Source: CBIHON01 sp966211965 (lineage in GTDB: Bacteria; Pseudomonadota; Gammaproteobacteria; Burkholderiales; Burkholderiaceae_D). From it: a stretch of 64,000 nt of DNA. Of the stretch, positions 41,906 through 49,387 are shown piece by piece (position 1 is the first letter of the stretch; the number at the start of each line of letters is the position of its first letter). The position numbers were made by a program, and so were the translations under genes. The notes beneath the pieces are model-generated. The model searched no databases. It saw only the letters and a program-made list of their open reading frames with translations, and had not been told where the DNA came from. Where the stretch lies: positions 1 to 64,000 of the forward strand of contig CBIHON010000013.1 of NCBI GenBank assembly GCA_966211965.1, written 5' to 3'.

Positions 41906-42685
41906 ATGTCCGCCGAACTTCAAGCATCCCGCCGCGACGCAACCCTGATCCTCACGCTCTCCAACCCCGGCGCAAAAAACGCCCTGCACCCCGACATGTA
42001 TGCCGCGGCAATCGAGACGCTGTCGACCGCCGAGCGCGACGACACAGTGCATGCGGTGATCCTGACCGGCGCCGACAATTTCTTCAGCGTAGGCGGCAAC
42101 CTGAACCGCATCCTGGAAAGCCGTGCCAAGGACATATCCGAACAAGTCGAGATGATCGACAATCTGCACGGATGGATCGAGGCAGTCCGCGATTGCCCGA
42201 AGCCGGTCATCGCAGCCGTGGAAGGCGTAGCGGCAGGCGCAGGCTTTTCGTTGGCGCTGGCTTGCGACATGATTGTCGCGGGCGCCTCGGCCAAATTCAT
42301 GATGACCTACGCCAAGGTCGGCCTGACGCCGGATGGCGGCGCTTCCTGGTTCTTGCCGCAGGCTCTGCCGCGTCAGCTGGCCACCGAGATTCTGCTGGAA
42401 GGCAAACCGGTATTGGCGCCGCGCCTGCATGAAGTCGGCCTGGTCAACCGGGTTGTGCCGGACGGCAGCGCGCTGGACGCCGCATTGGCATGGGCCGATG
42501 AGTTGGCAGAGTTGTCGCCCAATGCGGTCGAGCGCATCAAATCCCTGATATATGGCGCTCCTGGCAATTCTCTGGCGCAGCAGTTTGAAGCAGAAAAAAA
42601 CAACTTCGTCGAGAGCCTGCGTCATCGTGATGCGCAAGAAGGCATCAGCGCATTCCTCGAAAAAAGAAAGCCTCATTACAAATAA
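41906..42685 (+). CDS. Enoyl-CoA hydratase/isomerase family protein
   Basis: A 259-aa crotonase-fold protein acting on acyl-CoA thioesters. The oxyanion-hole regions are GADNFFSVGGNLNRIL and VEGVAAGAGFSLALACDMIVA. The place of the second catalytic Glu of classical hydratases has GLTPDGGASWFLP, with Asp instead, as in many isomerase-like (PaaG-type) members. It may therefore be an isomerase or another crotonase. Its stop overlaps the next start (TAATG). Confidence 0.85.
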   Translation: MSAELQASRRDATLILTLSNPGAKNALHPDMYAAAIETLSTAERDDTVHAVILTGADNFFSVGGNLNRILESRAKDISEQVEMIDNLHGWIEAVRDCPKPVIAAVEGVAAGAGFSLALACDMIVAGASAKFMMTYAKVGLTPDGGASWFLPQALPRQLATEILLEGKPVLAPRLHEVGLVNRVVPDGSALDAALAWADELAELSPNAVERIKSLIYGAPGNSLAQQFEAEKNNFVESLRHRDAQEGISAFLEKRKPHYK

Positions 42686-43389
42686 TGACTTCCCAAAAAA
42701 GACGGCGTATCTATCTGATGCGCCACGGCAGCGTGACTTATTTCGATGCCGAAGGCAAACCTTATATTCCAGAATCCGTACCGCTGAATGAATTGGGCCG
42801 GACACAAGCGACTGCTGCCGGCAAAGTGTTTGCGGCACAAAACCAGCACTTTGACCGGGTGATCATCTCCGGCTTGCCGCGCACGGTCGAGACCGCGACC
42901 CGAGTGCTGTCGGAAACCGGCCAGCAAATTGAACTGGAACATTGGCCCGATCTGGAAGAAATCCGCGGCGGCAAGTTGGCCTCGATCTCCGATGGCGATT
43001 TGCATGAGGCCTTTACCGGCGCCTTTGAGGGCGTGGTACCGGAACACAAACAATTCCTGGGCGGAGAGTCGATCGGCCAGTTGATCGACCGCGTCTACCC
43101 TGCCATCGACCGGCTGCGCGCGGATCAATCATGGGACACCGTGCTTCTGGTCCTGCATGGCGGCGTAAACCGCGCGATTTTGTCGGCCGCCCTGACTGGA
43201 CAGCGGCTGTACCTGGGCAACCTGGCCCAGACCGCCGGCTGCATCAATGCGCTCGATGTCGGCCAGGAAGCAACTGACTGGGTGGTGCGCATGGTGAACT
43301 ATGCGCCGCCGTCGCCGCTGCAAGGCGAGTCGCGAAGGACCACCATGGAAGCATTACTGGAACAGTATCGGAAGTTTCGCGGGTTCTGA
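42685..43389 (+). CDS. Histidine phosphatase (phosphoglycerate-mutase-like) family protein
   Basis: A 234-aa branch-1 histidine phosphatase. The catalytic RHG motif is YLMRHGSVTYF near residue 12. The arginine and glutamate regions are ISGLPRTVETATRVLSE and LEEIRGG, and the second histidine is in VLLVLHGGVNRAIL. Its partner genes (enoyl-CoA hydratase, phosphotransferase remnant) suggest a role in acyl-phosphate or acyl-CoA metabolism, but the substrate is unknown. It is translationally coupled to the upstream gene. Confidence 0.87.
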   Translation: MTSQKRRRIYLMRHGSVTYFDAEGKPYIPESVPLNELGRTQATAAGKVFAAQNQHFDRVIISGLPRTVETATRVLSETGQQIELEHWPDLEEIRGGKLASISDGDLHEAFTGAFEGVVPEHKQFLGGESIGQLIDRVYPAIDRLRADQSWDTVLLVLHGGVNRAILSAALTGQRLYLGNLAQTAGCINALDVGQEATDWVVRMVNYAPPSPLQGESRRTTMEALLEQYRKFRGF

Positions 43390-43445
43390 CCGGCAGTTCG
43401 CCTCCTGCGACTTTCATCTTGAGAGCACCAAACAGGAGGTCCTTG

Positions 43446-43589
43446 ATGTGCGAAGAATTCATTGGTACGAAGCCGGTTTCAGAACGCCAAAAATTCGACA
43501 CCGCCGCCTTGCAAAAATACATGGGCAAACATGTCCACGGCTTCGCCGGCGAACTCAGCGTCGAGCAATTCTCCGGCCAACGAGATTAA
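43446..43589 (+). pseudogene. Truncated phosphotransferase-family gene (APH/ACAD10-like), N-terminus only
   Basis: A strong AGGAGG ribosome site six bases before the ATG opens a 47-codon frame. The residues FDTAALQKYMGKHVHGF and LSVEQFSG are the start of the aminoglycoside-phosphotransferase-like family that usually sits beside histidine phosphatase and acyl-CoA dehydrogenase genes. In intact members GGQSNPTF comes next; here the frame changes to GQRD and stops. The following 200 bp show no later part of the domain in any frame, so the rest is deleted, not just shifted. Confidence 0.7.
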
Positions 43590-43796
43590 AGTGCATCGGA
43601 TTGCGGCTTGAAAACCGGCCGTCACCTTGGCCTCCCGGAAGGAATCAAGATACCGGCAAAGCATTCACAGACGTGGGCAGCATTGTTTAGCACCAAAGCG
43701 AGGAATCGCAAACTTATGCATAATCTGGGACTCCTCGCTCCGGCATGGCGATTTTTCCGGAGCAAAATCTTGCACAATAAAATCAAGGAAACCTCG

Positions 43797-44489
43797 ATGA
43801 TTGACGTCTATTCCGCCGCAACGCTGAACGGCCACAAGATCCACATCATGCTGGAAGAATGCGGCCTGCCGTACCGAGTCCACCACATCGACATCGGTGC
43901 GGGAGACCAGTTCAAGCCGGACTTCCTGGCCATTTCCCCGAACAACAAAATTCCCGCGATCGTCGATGCCGACGGTCCGGACAGCAAGCCGATATCGCTG
44001 TTCGAATCAGGCGCAATCCTGGTTTACCTGGCGAGCAAAACCGGCAAATTCCTCGGCGCCACCGACCGCGAAAAATTCACGACCCTGCAATGGCTGATGT
44101 TCCAGATGGGCGGCGTTGGCCCGATGCTTGGACAGGCACATCATTTCCGCATCTATGCGCCGGAAAAAATCGAGTACGCGATCAACCGCTATACCAATGA
44201 AGCCAAACGCCTGTACGGAGTGATCGACAAGCGCCTGTCGGAAAGTCCCTACCTGGCCGGCAGCGAATACACGATTGCCGATATCGCTACCTTTCCCTGG
44301 CTGCGCTCCTGGAAAAATCAAGGTATCGATTGGGCCGACTATCCGCATGCCAAGCGCTGGTTCGACGAGATTGCCGAGCGTCCGGCAGTCAAGCGCGGCG
44401 TGGAGGTGCTGGCAAACTTGCGCAAGCCTTTGACGGATGACAAAGCTAGGGAAGTATTGTTCGGGGCTATGCAATACATGAAGCACTGA
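43797..44489 (+). CDS. Glutathione S-transferase, YghU/Ure2p-like group
   Basis: A 230-aa GST. It begins MIDVYSAATLNGHKIHIMLEECGLPYRVHHIDI, then has ISPNNKIPAIVD with the cis-proline and LFESGAILVYLASKTGKFL with the GSH-binding Glu-Ser. The C-terminal helical domain contains WLMFQMGGVGPMLGQAHHF and YTIADIATFPWLRSW. The pattern MGGVGPMLGQ is characteristic of YfcG/YghU-type enzymes, which often act as disulphide-bond reductases. AAGGAA precedes the start at 43797; longer readings run into the pseudogene. Confidence 0.9.
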   Translation: MIDVYSAATLNGHKIHIMLEECGLPYRVHHIDIGAGDQFKPDFLAISPNNKIPAIVDADGPDSKPISLFESGAILVYLASKTGKFLGATDREKFTTLQWLMFQMGGVGPMLGQAHHFRIYAPEKIEYAINRYTNEAKRLYGVIDKRLSESPYLAGSEYTIADIATFPWLRSWKNQGIDWADYPHAKRWFDEIAERPAVKRGVEVLANLRKPLTDDKAREVLFGAMQYMKH

Positions 44490-44491
44490 CA

Positions 44492-44562
44492 CTATTGAGC
44501 CTTACATAATTGATGACACATCCCATGCCGCCCCAGCGAACGCTGGGACGACATGTGTAGTG
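44492..44562. repeat. Dispersed motif with hairpin, copy A
   Basis: CTATTGAGCCTTACATAATT followed by GATGACACAT and GCCGC matches copy B at 52603-52675 except for one substitution and small gaps. A GC-rich hairpin follows (CCCAGCG-AA-CGCTGGG, 44532-44547) inside outer ACACAT/ATGTGT arms. It lies directly after the GST stop and may act as its transcript end, though there is no T run. Confidence 0.55.
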
Positions 44563-44580
44563 TTTTACGTAAACGTCAAT
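44563..44580. promoter_or_regulatory. LiuR-like (MerR-type) box
   Basis: TTTTACGTAAACGTCAAT resembles, from memory, the site of LiuR, the MerR-family regulator of branched-chain amino-acid and fatty-acid degradation in proteobacteria. The nearby genes are of that type (acyl-CoA dehydrogenases, MaoC, enoyl-CoA hydratase). However, it lies in a convergent gap with no gene starting from it, so it could be a relic. Confidence 0.3.
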
Positions 44581-44656
44581 AATACTTTGCAGAATATGAC
44601 TTGCTGGTGCTATGCCGCCGCCACTTGACTGCTCCAGCATCCGGACAAGACGCTTC

Positions 44657-44777
44657 TAGAGCATTTTTAGCCTGACCGTACGGGCCAATCGCAGGTCTCC
44701 GGTGCTCGGCGTACGCCTGTACGCGTCCGCTCCTCGGCCTGACCTTGACTCCGCACGGTCAGGCTAAAAATGCTCTA
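44657..44777. repeat. Palindromic dispersed element, copy 3 (121 bp, inverted)
   Basis: The reverse-complement orientation of copies 1 and 2. The arms TAGAGCATTTTTAGCCTGAC and GTCAGGCTAAAAATGCTCTA are perfect over 23 bp. Internal sequence matches copy 1 (CGTACGCCTGTACGCGTCCG). The right end provides the TAG stop codon (44775-44777) of the MaoC gene. Confidence 0.9.
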
Positions 44778-45230
44778 GGAATAGCGCCGCGAAATCAATT
44801 CGGCCACGCACACGGGTTTGCTGCCGCCCTCCCGCTCCATTGTGACCTGCCATATCATTTGCGCCCCGCCCTCGATATCCTCCACCGCCAGCAGTTTCAT
44901 CCTGCCGCGGATGCGGCTGCCCGCAGGCACCGGCGCAGGGAAGCGCACTTTATTCAAACCATAGTTCACCCCCATCTTGACGTCGGACATGAGAATCACG
45001 CTTTCCATCAGCGTCGGGATCATCGCCAGCGTCAGGAAGCCATGTGCGATGGTAGCGCCGAACGGCGATTCTTTTTTCGCACGATTGACGTCGAGGTGTA
45101 TCCATTGATGATCGCCTGTCGCCTCGGCGAAAGTATCGATGCGATTCTGGGTGATTTCAATCCAATCCGATACGGCAACCTCTTCACCGATCAAATTTTT
45201 CAATTCTTCTAACGACGCGATTTCGCGCAT
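44775..45230 (-). CDS. MaoC-like (R)-enoyl-CoA hydratase/dehydratase
   Basis: A 151-aa hot-dog-fold protein. The hydratase motif is seen as ATGDHQWIHLDVNRA then SPFGATIAHGFLTLAMIP (catalytic Asp and His). MaoC/PhaJ-type enzymes hydrate enoyl-CoA to (R)-3-hydroxyacyl-CoA, which could feed PHA synthase. GGAGAC precedes the start at 45230. The length is usual, so the palindromic element that supplies its stop has not visibly shortened it. It lies downstream of the acyl-CoA dehydrogenase genes on the same strand. Confidence 0.88.
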   Translation of the reverse strand: MREIASLEELKNLIGEEVAVSDWIEITQNRIDTFAEATGDHQWIHLDVNRAKKESPFGATIAHGFLTLAMIPTLMESVILMSDVKMGVNYGLNKVRFPAPVPAGSRIRGRMKLLAVEDIEGGAQMIWQVTMEREGGSKPVCVAELISRRYS

Positions 45231-45273
45231 GGTGTCTCCGATGGCTGTTATTTGAATTATTCGAAGACCGATA

Positions 45274-45363
45274 TCAACCCGGTCCGCGCCCGAACATCCT
45301 CCTGCCTTTGATGGCAGCCACCATCATCATGAAGTCCTTGGAATATCCATTCACTTGCGACAT
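45274..45363 (-). CDS. Candidate 29-aa small protein
   Basis: It starts 24 bp after the acyl-CoA dehydrogenase stop, with AAAGG seven bases before the ATG, and reads MSQVNGYSKDFMMMVAAIKG then a basic end RRMFGRGPG. It fills part of the 157-bp gap before maoC. It could be a real small protein, a leader peptide or the remnant of a lost operon gene. No homologue is known to me. Confidence 0.3.
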   Translation of the reverse strand: MSQVNGYSKDFMMMVAAIKGRRMFGRGPG

Positions 45364-45387
45364 GACAAACCTTTCGGATCGATGAAA

Positions 45388-46527
45388 TCAGGCGGCCTGC
45401 TTGAAGCCGGGCTGAGCAACAAATCGCGCCAGATGGTAATCGGTATCGCCAAGCATCAATTCGATCATGGTCAGGCGCTTGAAATGATGCGCAGCGGGCA
45501 GTTCGTTGGTTACGCCCATCCCACCGTGCAATTGCACCGCTTGCTGGCCGACGTATTTCAAGGCTTGGCCGACACGCGCCTTGGCAGCCGAGACCGTGCG
45601 CCGCCGCTCGACGGCATCAGCGGACGCGACCTTGACTGCGGCCAAGGTGGCCATCGAACGGGCCTGTTCCAGCTGCATGAACATCTCTGCCATGCGGTGC
45701 TGCAAAACCTGGAATTTGCCGATCGGCACGCCGAACTGCTGACGCGTCTTCAAGTATTCCAGAGTGGCGGCATTCAAGGCTTCCATCGCGCCGACTGCTT
45801 CGGCACACAGCAGTGTGGCGCCGTAATCGACAGCCGCGTCCAACACTTCCCAGCCAGCACCGGCTTGGCCGAGCAAGGCGGAGGCAGGCAGTTGAGCATT
45901 GACAAACGTGATGTCCGCCGCCCTCTGGCAATCAATGGTGCGATAGTCGCGCCGTGTGAGCCCGGGTAGGTCGGCCGGCACCACGAATAGCGAAATGCCG
46001 TCCGTGTCGCGCTGTGCGCTGCCGGTACGAGCCGATACGATCAGCATGCCGGCTTGCGCGCCGTGCAGCACTACGGTCTTGGTACCGTTCAACAGGTAGC
46101 CGCCGCTGTTTGCCTCTGCCCTGGTGGCGATGTCGAACAGTTCATGGCGTGATTGCTTCTCGCCGAGTGCGCAAGCCAGCTTTAAATCCCCTTCGGCGAC
46201 TTGCGCCAGCAAGGCCTCGTGTCCGCCGGCCAGCTTCAGGAATTCCGCCCCCAGCACAGTGGCGAAATACGGCTCCACGACCAATCCGCGGCCCAACTCC
46301 TGCATCACCACCAGCATATCCACCGCAGAGCCGCTGAAGCCGCCCAGATCTTCAGGGATCGGTAATGCGGTCATGCCGAGTTCAATCAATGTCATCCATG
46401 CTTCCTCCGACACGCCGGCGTCCGACTTGACGATCTTGTTGCGCTGTTCGAAGGTGTAATCCTTTTCGATCCAGCGGCGCAGCGCATCCGAAAACTGTTG
46501 CTGCTCTTGCGTAAAGGTGAAGTCCAT
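45388..46527 (-). CDS. Acyl-CoA dehydrogenase family protein (first)
   Basis: A 379-aa FAD-dependent acyl-CoA dehydrogenase. Regions visible are ELGMTALPIPEDLGGFSGSAVDMLVVMQELGRGLVVEP (N-terminal helical domain), GGYLLNGTKTVVLHGAQAGMLIVSART (beta domain) and RQQFGVPIGKFQVLQHRMAEMFMQLEQARSM with QLHGGMGVTNELPAAHHFKRLT (C-terminal FAD and dimer region). The substrate chain is unknown. It follows the second dehydrogenase by 13 bp; such pairs often form alpha2beta2 enzymes for steroid side chains or CoA esters of odd acids. Confidence 0.9.
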   Translation of the reverse strand: MDFTFTQEQQQFSDALRRWIEKDYTFEQRNKIVKSDAGVSEEAWMTLIELGMTALPIPEDLGGFSGSAVDMLVVMQELGRGLVVEPYFATVLGAEFLKLAGGHEALLAQVAEGDLKLACALGEKQSRHELFDIATRAEANSGGYLLNGTKTVVLHGAQAGMLIVSARTGSAQRDTDGISLFVVPADLPGLTRRDYRTIDCQRAADITFVNAQLPASALLGQAGAGWEVLDAAVDYGATLLCAEAVGAMEALNAATLEYLKTRQQFGVPIGKFQVLQHRMAEMFMQLEQARSMATLAAVKVASADAVERRRTVSAAKARVGQALKYVGQQAVQLHGGMGVTNELPAAHHFKRLTMIELMLGDTDYHLARFVAQPGFKQAA

Positions 46528-46540
46528 TTTTTTCTCCGAA

Positions 46541-47737
46541 CTAAAGTCCCAAAATCATTTGGCTGATGATGTTCTTTTGAATCTCGTTGGAGCCGCCGTA
46601 AATCGAGGTCTTCCGATAGTTGAAGTAGTAAGCGGCAAGCGGTGCGGCATCGTCATCTTGGGCGACGCCATGCTCGCGTTCTCCTTCCAGGTAGGCCGGA
46701 TCGAAAGGCATTGCATAAGGACCGACAGTCTCCACCATCAGCTCGGTCAGGCTCTGCTGCACTTCCGTACCCTTGACTTTCAGCATCGAGGCTTCCGGGC
46801 CGGGGCCGCGCTTGGCGCTGTCCATCGAGATCACGCGCAGCACGGTCATTTCCAGGGCCATGATTTCAATTTCAAGTGTGGCTACTTTGGCTGCGAAGAT
46901 GGGATCGTCCAGCAGCGATTTGCCGTTCTTGCGCTGGCCGTTGGCGAGCCGTTTCAGGAATTGCAGTTCGCGCTTGGCGCGGCCGACGGCTGCGATGTTG
47001 GTGCGCTCATGAGCCAGCAGATACTTGGCATAGGTCCAGCCCTTGTTCTCTTCCCCGATCAGGTTTTGCACCGGCACCTTGACGTTATCGAAGAAGACTT
47101 CATTCACTTCGTGCTCTTCATCGAGCATGATGATGGGACGCACTGTAATGCCGGGCGTGTGCATGTCGATCAACAGAAAAGATATGCCCTCCTGCTTGCG
47201 CGCCGCAGGATCGGTGCGCACCAGGCAAAAAATCATATCGGCATGCTGCGCCAGTGTGGTCCAGGTTTTCTGGCCGTTGACGATGTAGTGGTCGCCTTGA
47301 CGTTCGGCACGGGTTTTCAGCGAGGCCAGATCGGAACCGGAGCCCGGCTCGGAATATCCCTGGCACCACCAGTCGTCGCAATTCAGGATACGCGGTAAGT
47401 AATACCGCTTTTGCGCTTCAGTGCCGAAGGCCATGATGACCGGCGCCACCATGGCGACACCAAACGGCAGGATTGGCGGCGTGCCGGCGCGCGCGCACTC
47501 CTCTTCCCAGATGTGGCGCTGCACCGCAGTCCAGCCGGTGCCGCCGTACTCGACTGGCCAACCAGTTCCGACCCAGCCCTGCTTGGCAACGATCTTGTGC
47601 CAGCGGACGATGTCCTCTTTCGACAGCCGTTTATGATTCAAGACCTTGTGCTTCAGATCTGCGGGAAGATTCGCCTCCAAAAAAGCGCAAACGGTGTTGC
47701 GGAAGACCAGATCATCCGCCGAATAATTCAAATCCAT
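46541..47737 (-). CDS. Acyl-CoA dehydrogenase family protein (second)
   Basis: A 398-aa acyl-CoA dehydrogenase. Signatures are GWVGTGWPVEYGGTGWTAVQ, WWCQGYSEPGSGSDLASLKTRAERQGDHYIVNGQKTWTT and the C-terminal YRKTSIYGGSNEIQKNIISQMILGL, in which the GGSNEIQ segment is the classic FAD/ADP site. AAGGAG sits five bases before the ATG at 47737, so I prefer it to the ATG 15 bp earlier. It is the first gene of a leftward set with the other dehydrogenase and maoC. A TATAAT-like -10 lies at 47790-47795. Confidence 0.92.
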   Translation of the reverse strand: MDLNYSADDLVFRNTVCAFLEANLPADLKHKVLNHKRLSKEDIVRWHKIVAKQGWVGTGWPVEYGGTGWTAVQRHIWEEECARAGTPPILPFGVAMVAPVIMAFGTEAQKRYYLPRILNCDDWWCQGYSEPGSGSDLASLKTRAERQGDHYIVNGQKTWTTLAQHADMIFCLVRTDPAARKQEGISFLLIDMHTPGITVRPIIMLDEEHEVNEVFFDNVKVPVQNLIGEENKGWTYAKYLLAHERTNIAAVGRAKRELQFLKRLANGQRKNGKSLLDDPIFAAKVATLEIEIMALEMTVLRVISMDSAKRGPGPEASMLKVKGTEVQQSLTELMVETVGPYAMPFDPAYLEGEREHGVAQDDDAAPLAAYYFNYRKTSIYGGSNEIQKNIISQMILGL

Positions 47738-47854
47738 GCTGTCTCCTTGCATATGGTCTTCGCAAAAAAAGCACGACCGTTCAAATTTAATTATACAGTG
47801 GATTTCAAAATATATATTGATTGGATGACGGGGATGGGGATTTTTCTACGGCGG

Positions 47855-47866
47855 CCTTGCGCAAGG
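47855..47866. promoter_or_regulatory. 12-bp perfect palindrome CCTTGCGCAAGG
   Basis: It lies in the 218-bp gap between the phaP stop and the acyl-CoA dehydrogenase start, about 60 bp upstream of the TATAAT-like -10. The two arms of the hairpin at the msh transcript start (CCTTGCGC and GCGCAAGG) are the same sequence. It may be an operator, but chance is possible. Confidence 0.3.
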
Positions 47867-47955
47867 TTGTTGCGCCAAAGTCCTGGCATTGCCAAGACCG
47901 CTCTTACTGGACTGGAGCATCGCGCCACAGGTCAGGCGCGGTGCTTCCATCCGAC

Positions 47956-48546
47956 TTACTCTTGAGCGTGACCGTTATCCTGGCGTGGTTGGCTGCCGGC
48001 TTTTTTTGTGCCCGAAGAAAATGCGGGCGGAGCAGCAGGAACCATCGCCCCGCCGGTAGCGGCCGCTTCCTGTTTGGCTTTGCCGGTCCACTGGGCAAAG
48101 TCTCCCTGGGATTTGTCAAACGCCGATTTCATCAAGCCGAAAATACTATCGGCGCCGCCTGGCGCGTACCTGACCGCTGTTTCCACCAGCGCCCTTACCA
48201 TACGGCCTGTTTCGTTGATCTGGGCTTGCGCCGCATTGCTCAGCACGGTTTGCATGCGCGCCATGATATTGCCCACATTGCGACCGTAGGTCAGGATTTT
48301 TTCGATATTGGGTTTGCCTGCCGCACCACGCGGCGCCAGCAGATCCTGCGGCGTTTTGGCATTCAGGCTTTGCGCATACATGGTGGATGATTCGCTGATG
48401 AGATCATTGAATGCCGACATGTTCAACGCCAGCAGCTTGGTAAGGTTATCAAGCAGTTTGGTACCCAAATCCATCCATAACGCCTGTTGTGATTCATACT
48501 GTTGCTGAACCGTGGTCGCAAGTTGATTCTCGATTGATAATGCCAT
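47956..48546 (-). CDS. phaP: Phasin family protein PhaP
   Basis: A 196-aa PHA granule-coat protein. The N-terminal helical phasin domain reads TVQQQYESQQALWMDLGTKLLDNLTKLLALNMSAFNDLISES, then LAPRGAAGKPNIEKILTYGRNV. The C-terminus is Ala/Pro-rich with a basic end, typical of phasins. It is expected to be repressed by PhaR. GGAGAG precedes the start. It is 102 bp downstream of an HTH-like gene and belongs to the phaB group of genes. Confidence 0.92.
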   Translation of the reverse strand: MALSIENQLATTVQQQYESQQALWMDLGTKLLDNLTKLLALNMSAFNDLISESSTMYAQSLNAKTPQDLLAPRGAAGKPNIEKILTYGRNVGNIMARMQTVLSNAAQAQINETGRMVRALVETAVRYAPGGADSIFGLMKSAFDKSQGDFAQWTGKAKQEAAATGGAMVPAAPPAFSSGTKKAGSQPRQDNGHAQE

Positions 48547-48647
48547 ACGTTCTCTCCATCGCTAATTGAATGATTTGCCTTGCATTCCGCCGGATGCACT
48601 CAAACCGGAAGCCGGCTTCGGAAGCGTATCCGGCGGATTGAAAATTC

Positions 48648-49154
48648 TTATACAGCGCGAAAATGATCCGCATGCCGGCGCTGCGCTTCTTCATGACATA
48701 TCCGCAGCAGCGCTCTGATGACTTCATGCGCGACGAAGCGTGAAGATTTGTCCAGACGCTGCAGGTCGGCAATCAAATCGACGTCGACGTCCGCGTGCAC
48801 CATTGGGGAAAGGGCGGCGCCAAATTCTTCAGCTTCGGCGCCTTCATCATCGCCCAGCCATTTCACACTGACTCCCAGCCATTGAGAAAGTGCCCACATT
48901 TTTTCAGGTGCTGGAATCGCCTCGCCCAACAGCCATTTTCGCGCCAGGTAAATCGTGATGCGATGCGCGGGATTGCGGACATTGAATTCGCGCGCCAAAC
49001 GGGCCGGGCTGTTGTCGACGTATCCGGCAAGCCAGAGTGCAGTGCGTAGACGCAAGCTGAAACGTTTGGCAGCGGCAGGTCTGGCATGCATGCGATGGCG
49101 CGAGGGCGAATGCGAATGGTGTTCGGACAAGTAATCCAGGTTATGGGATTTCAT
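48648..49154 (-). CDS. Putative HTH regulator between phaB and phaP
   Basis: A 168-aa protein. The central part resembles an XRE-like helix-turn-helix: SLRLRTALWLAGYVDNSPARLAREFNVR then ITIYLARKWLLGEAIPAPEKMWALSQWLGVSVKWLG. This type senses or binds DNA and occurs as a conserved hypothetical family in Oxalobacteraceae and relatives. The N-terminus is His/Arg-rich. Its start overlaps the lipoprotein stop (ATGA). The place between phaB and phaP suggests a role in PHA control, but this is only inferred. Confidence 0.72.
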   Translation of the reverse strand: MKSHNLDYLSEHHSHSPSRHRMHARPAAAKRFSLRLRTALWLAGYVDNSPARLAREFNVRNPAHRITIYLARKWLLGEAIPAPEKMWALSQWLGVSVKWLGDDEGAEAEEFGAALSPMVHADVDVDLIADLQRLDKSSRFVAHEVIRALLRICHEEAQRRHADHFRAV

Positions 49155-49318
49155 CGTTTCGCCTCTTCATTCTCTCCACGTCCGCCGCGGCCCGGCACAT
49201 CGAAAGTCTGCCCGCGCATATCGCTTGCAACATAGGGCTTGGGTATCTGCCCTTTTTTTTCGCAGGCGGCATTACACAAACTCATCGTCAAAACGGCGCA
49301 TAGCGCGAGGCAGCGCAT
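49151..49318 (-). CDS. Small lipoprotein (55 aa)
   Basis: A short protein with a lipoprotein-type signal (MRCLALCAVLTMSLCNAAC, Cys19 the likely lipidated residue) and a short hydrophilic tail containing QIPKPYVASDMRGQTFDVPGRG. AAGGAGGT precedes the ATG at 49318, which fixes the start against a longer reading. It overlaps the HTH gene by 4 bp and lies 70 bp after phaB. I do not recognise the tail. Confidence 0.7.
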   Translation of the reverse strand: MRCLALCAVLTMSLCNAACEKKGQIPKPYVASDMRGQTFDVPGRGGRGENEEAKR

Positions 49319-49387
49319 GAACGACCTCCTTCCATTTCCAGCAGAGCCGCCGACCGGCATGAGCGCCGGCCGCTCAGGTCATCGCGA

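Noticed and set aside
41825..42838. A 337-codon open frame on the minus strand
   Set aside because: It is antisense to the enoyl-CoA hydratase and crosses the palindromic repeat end; it has no domain features.
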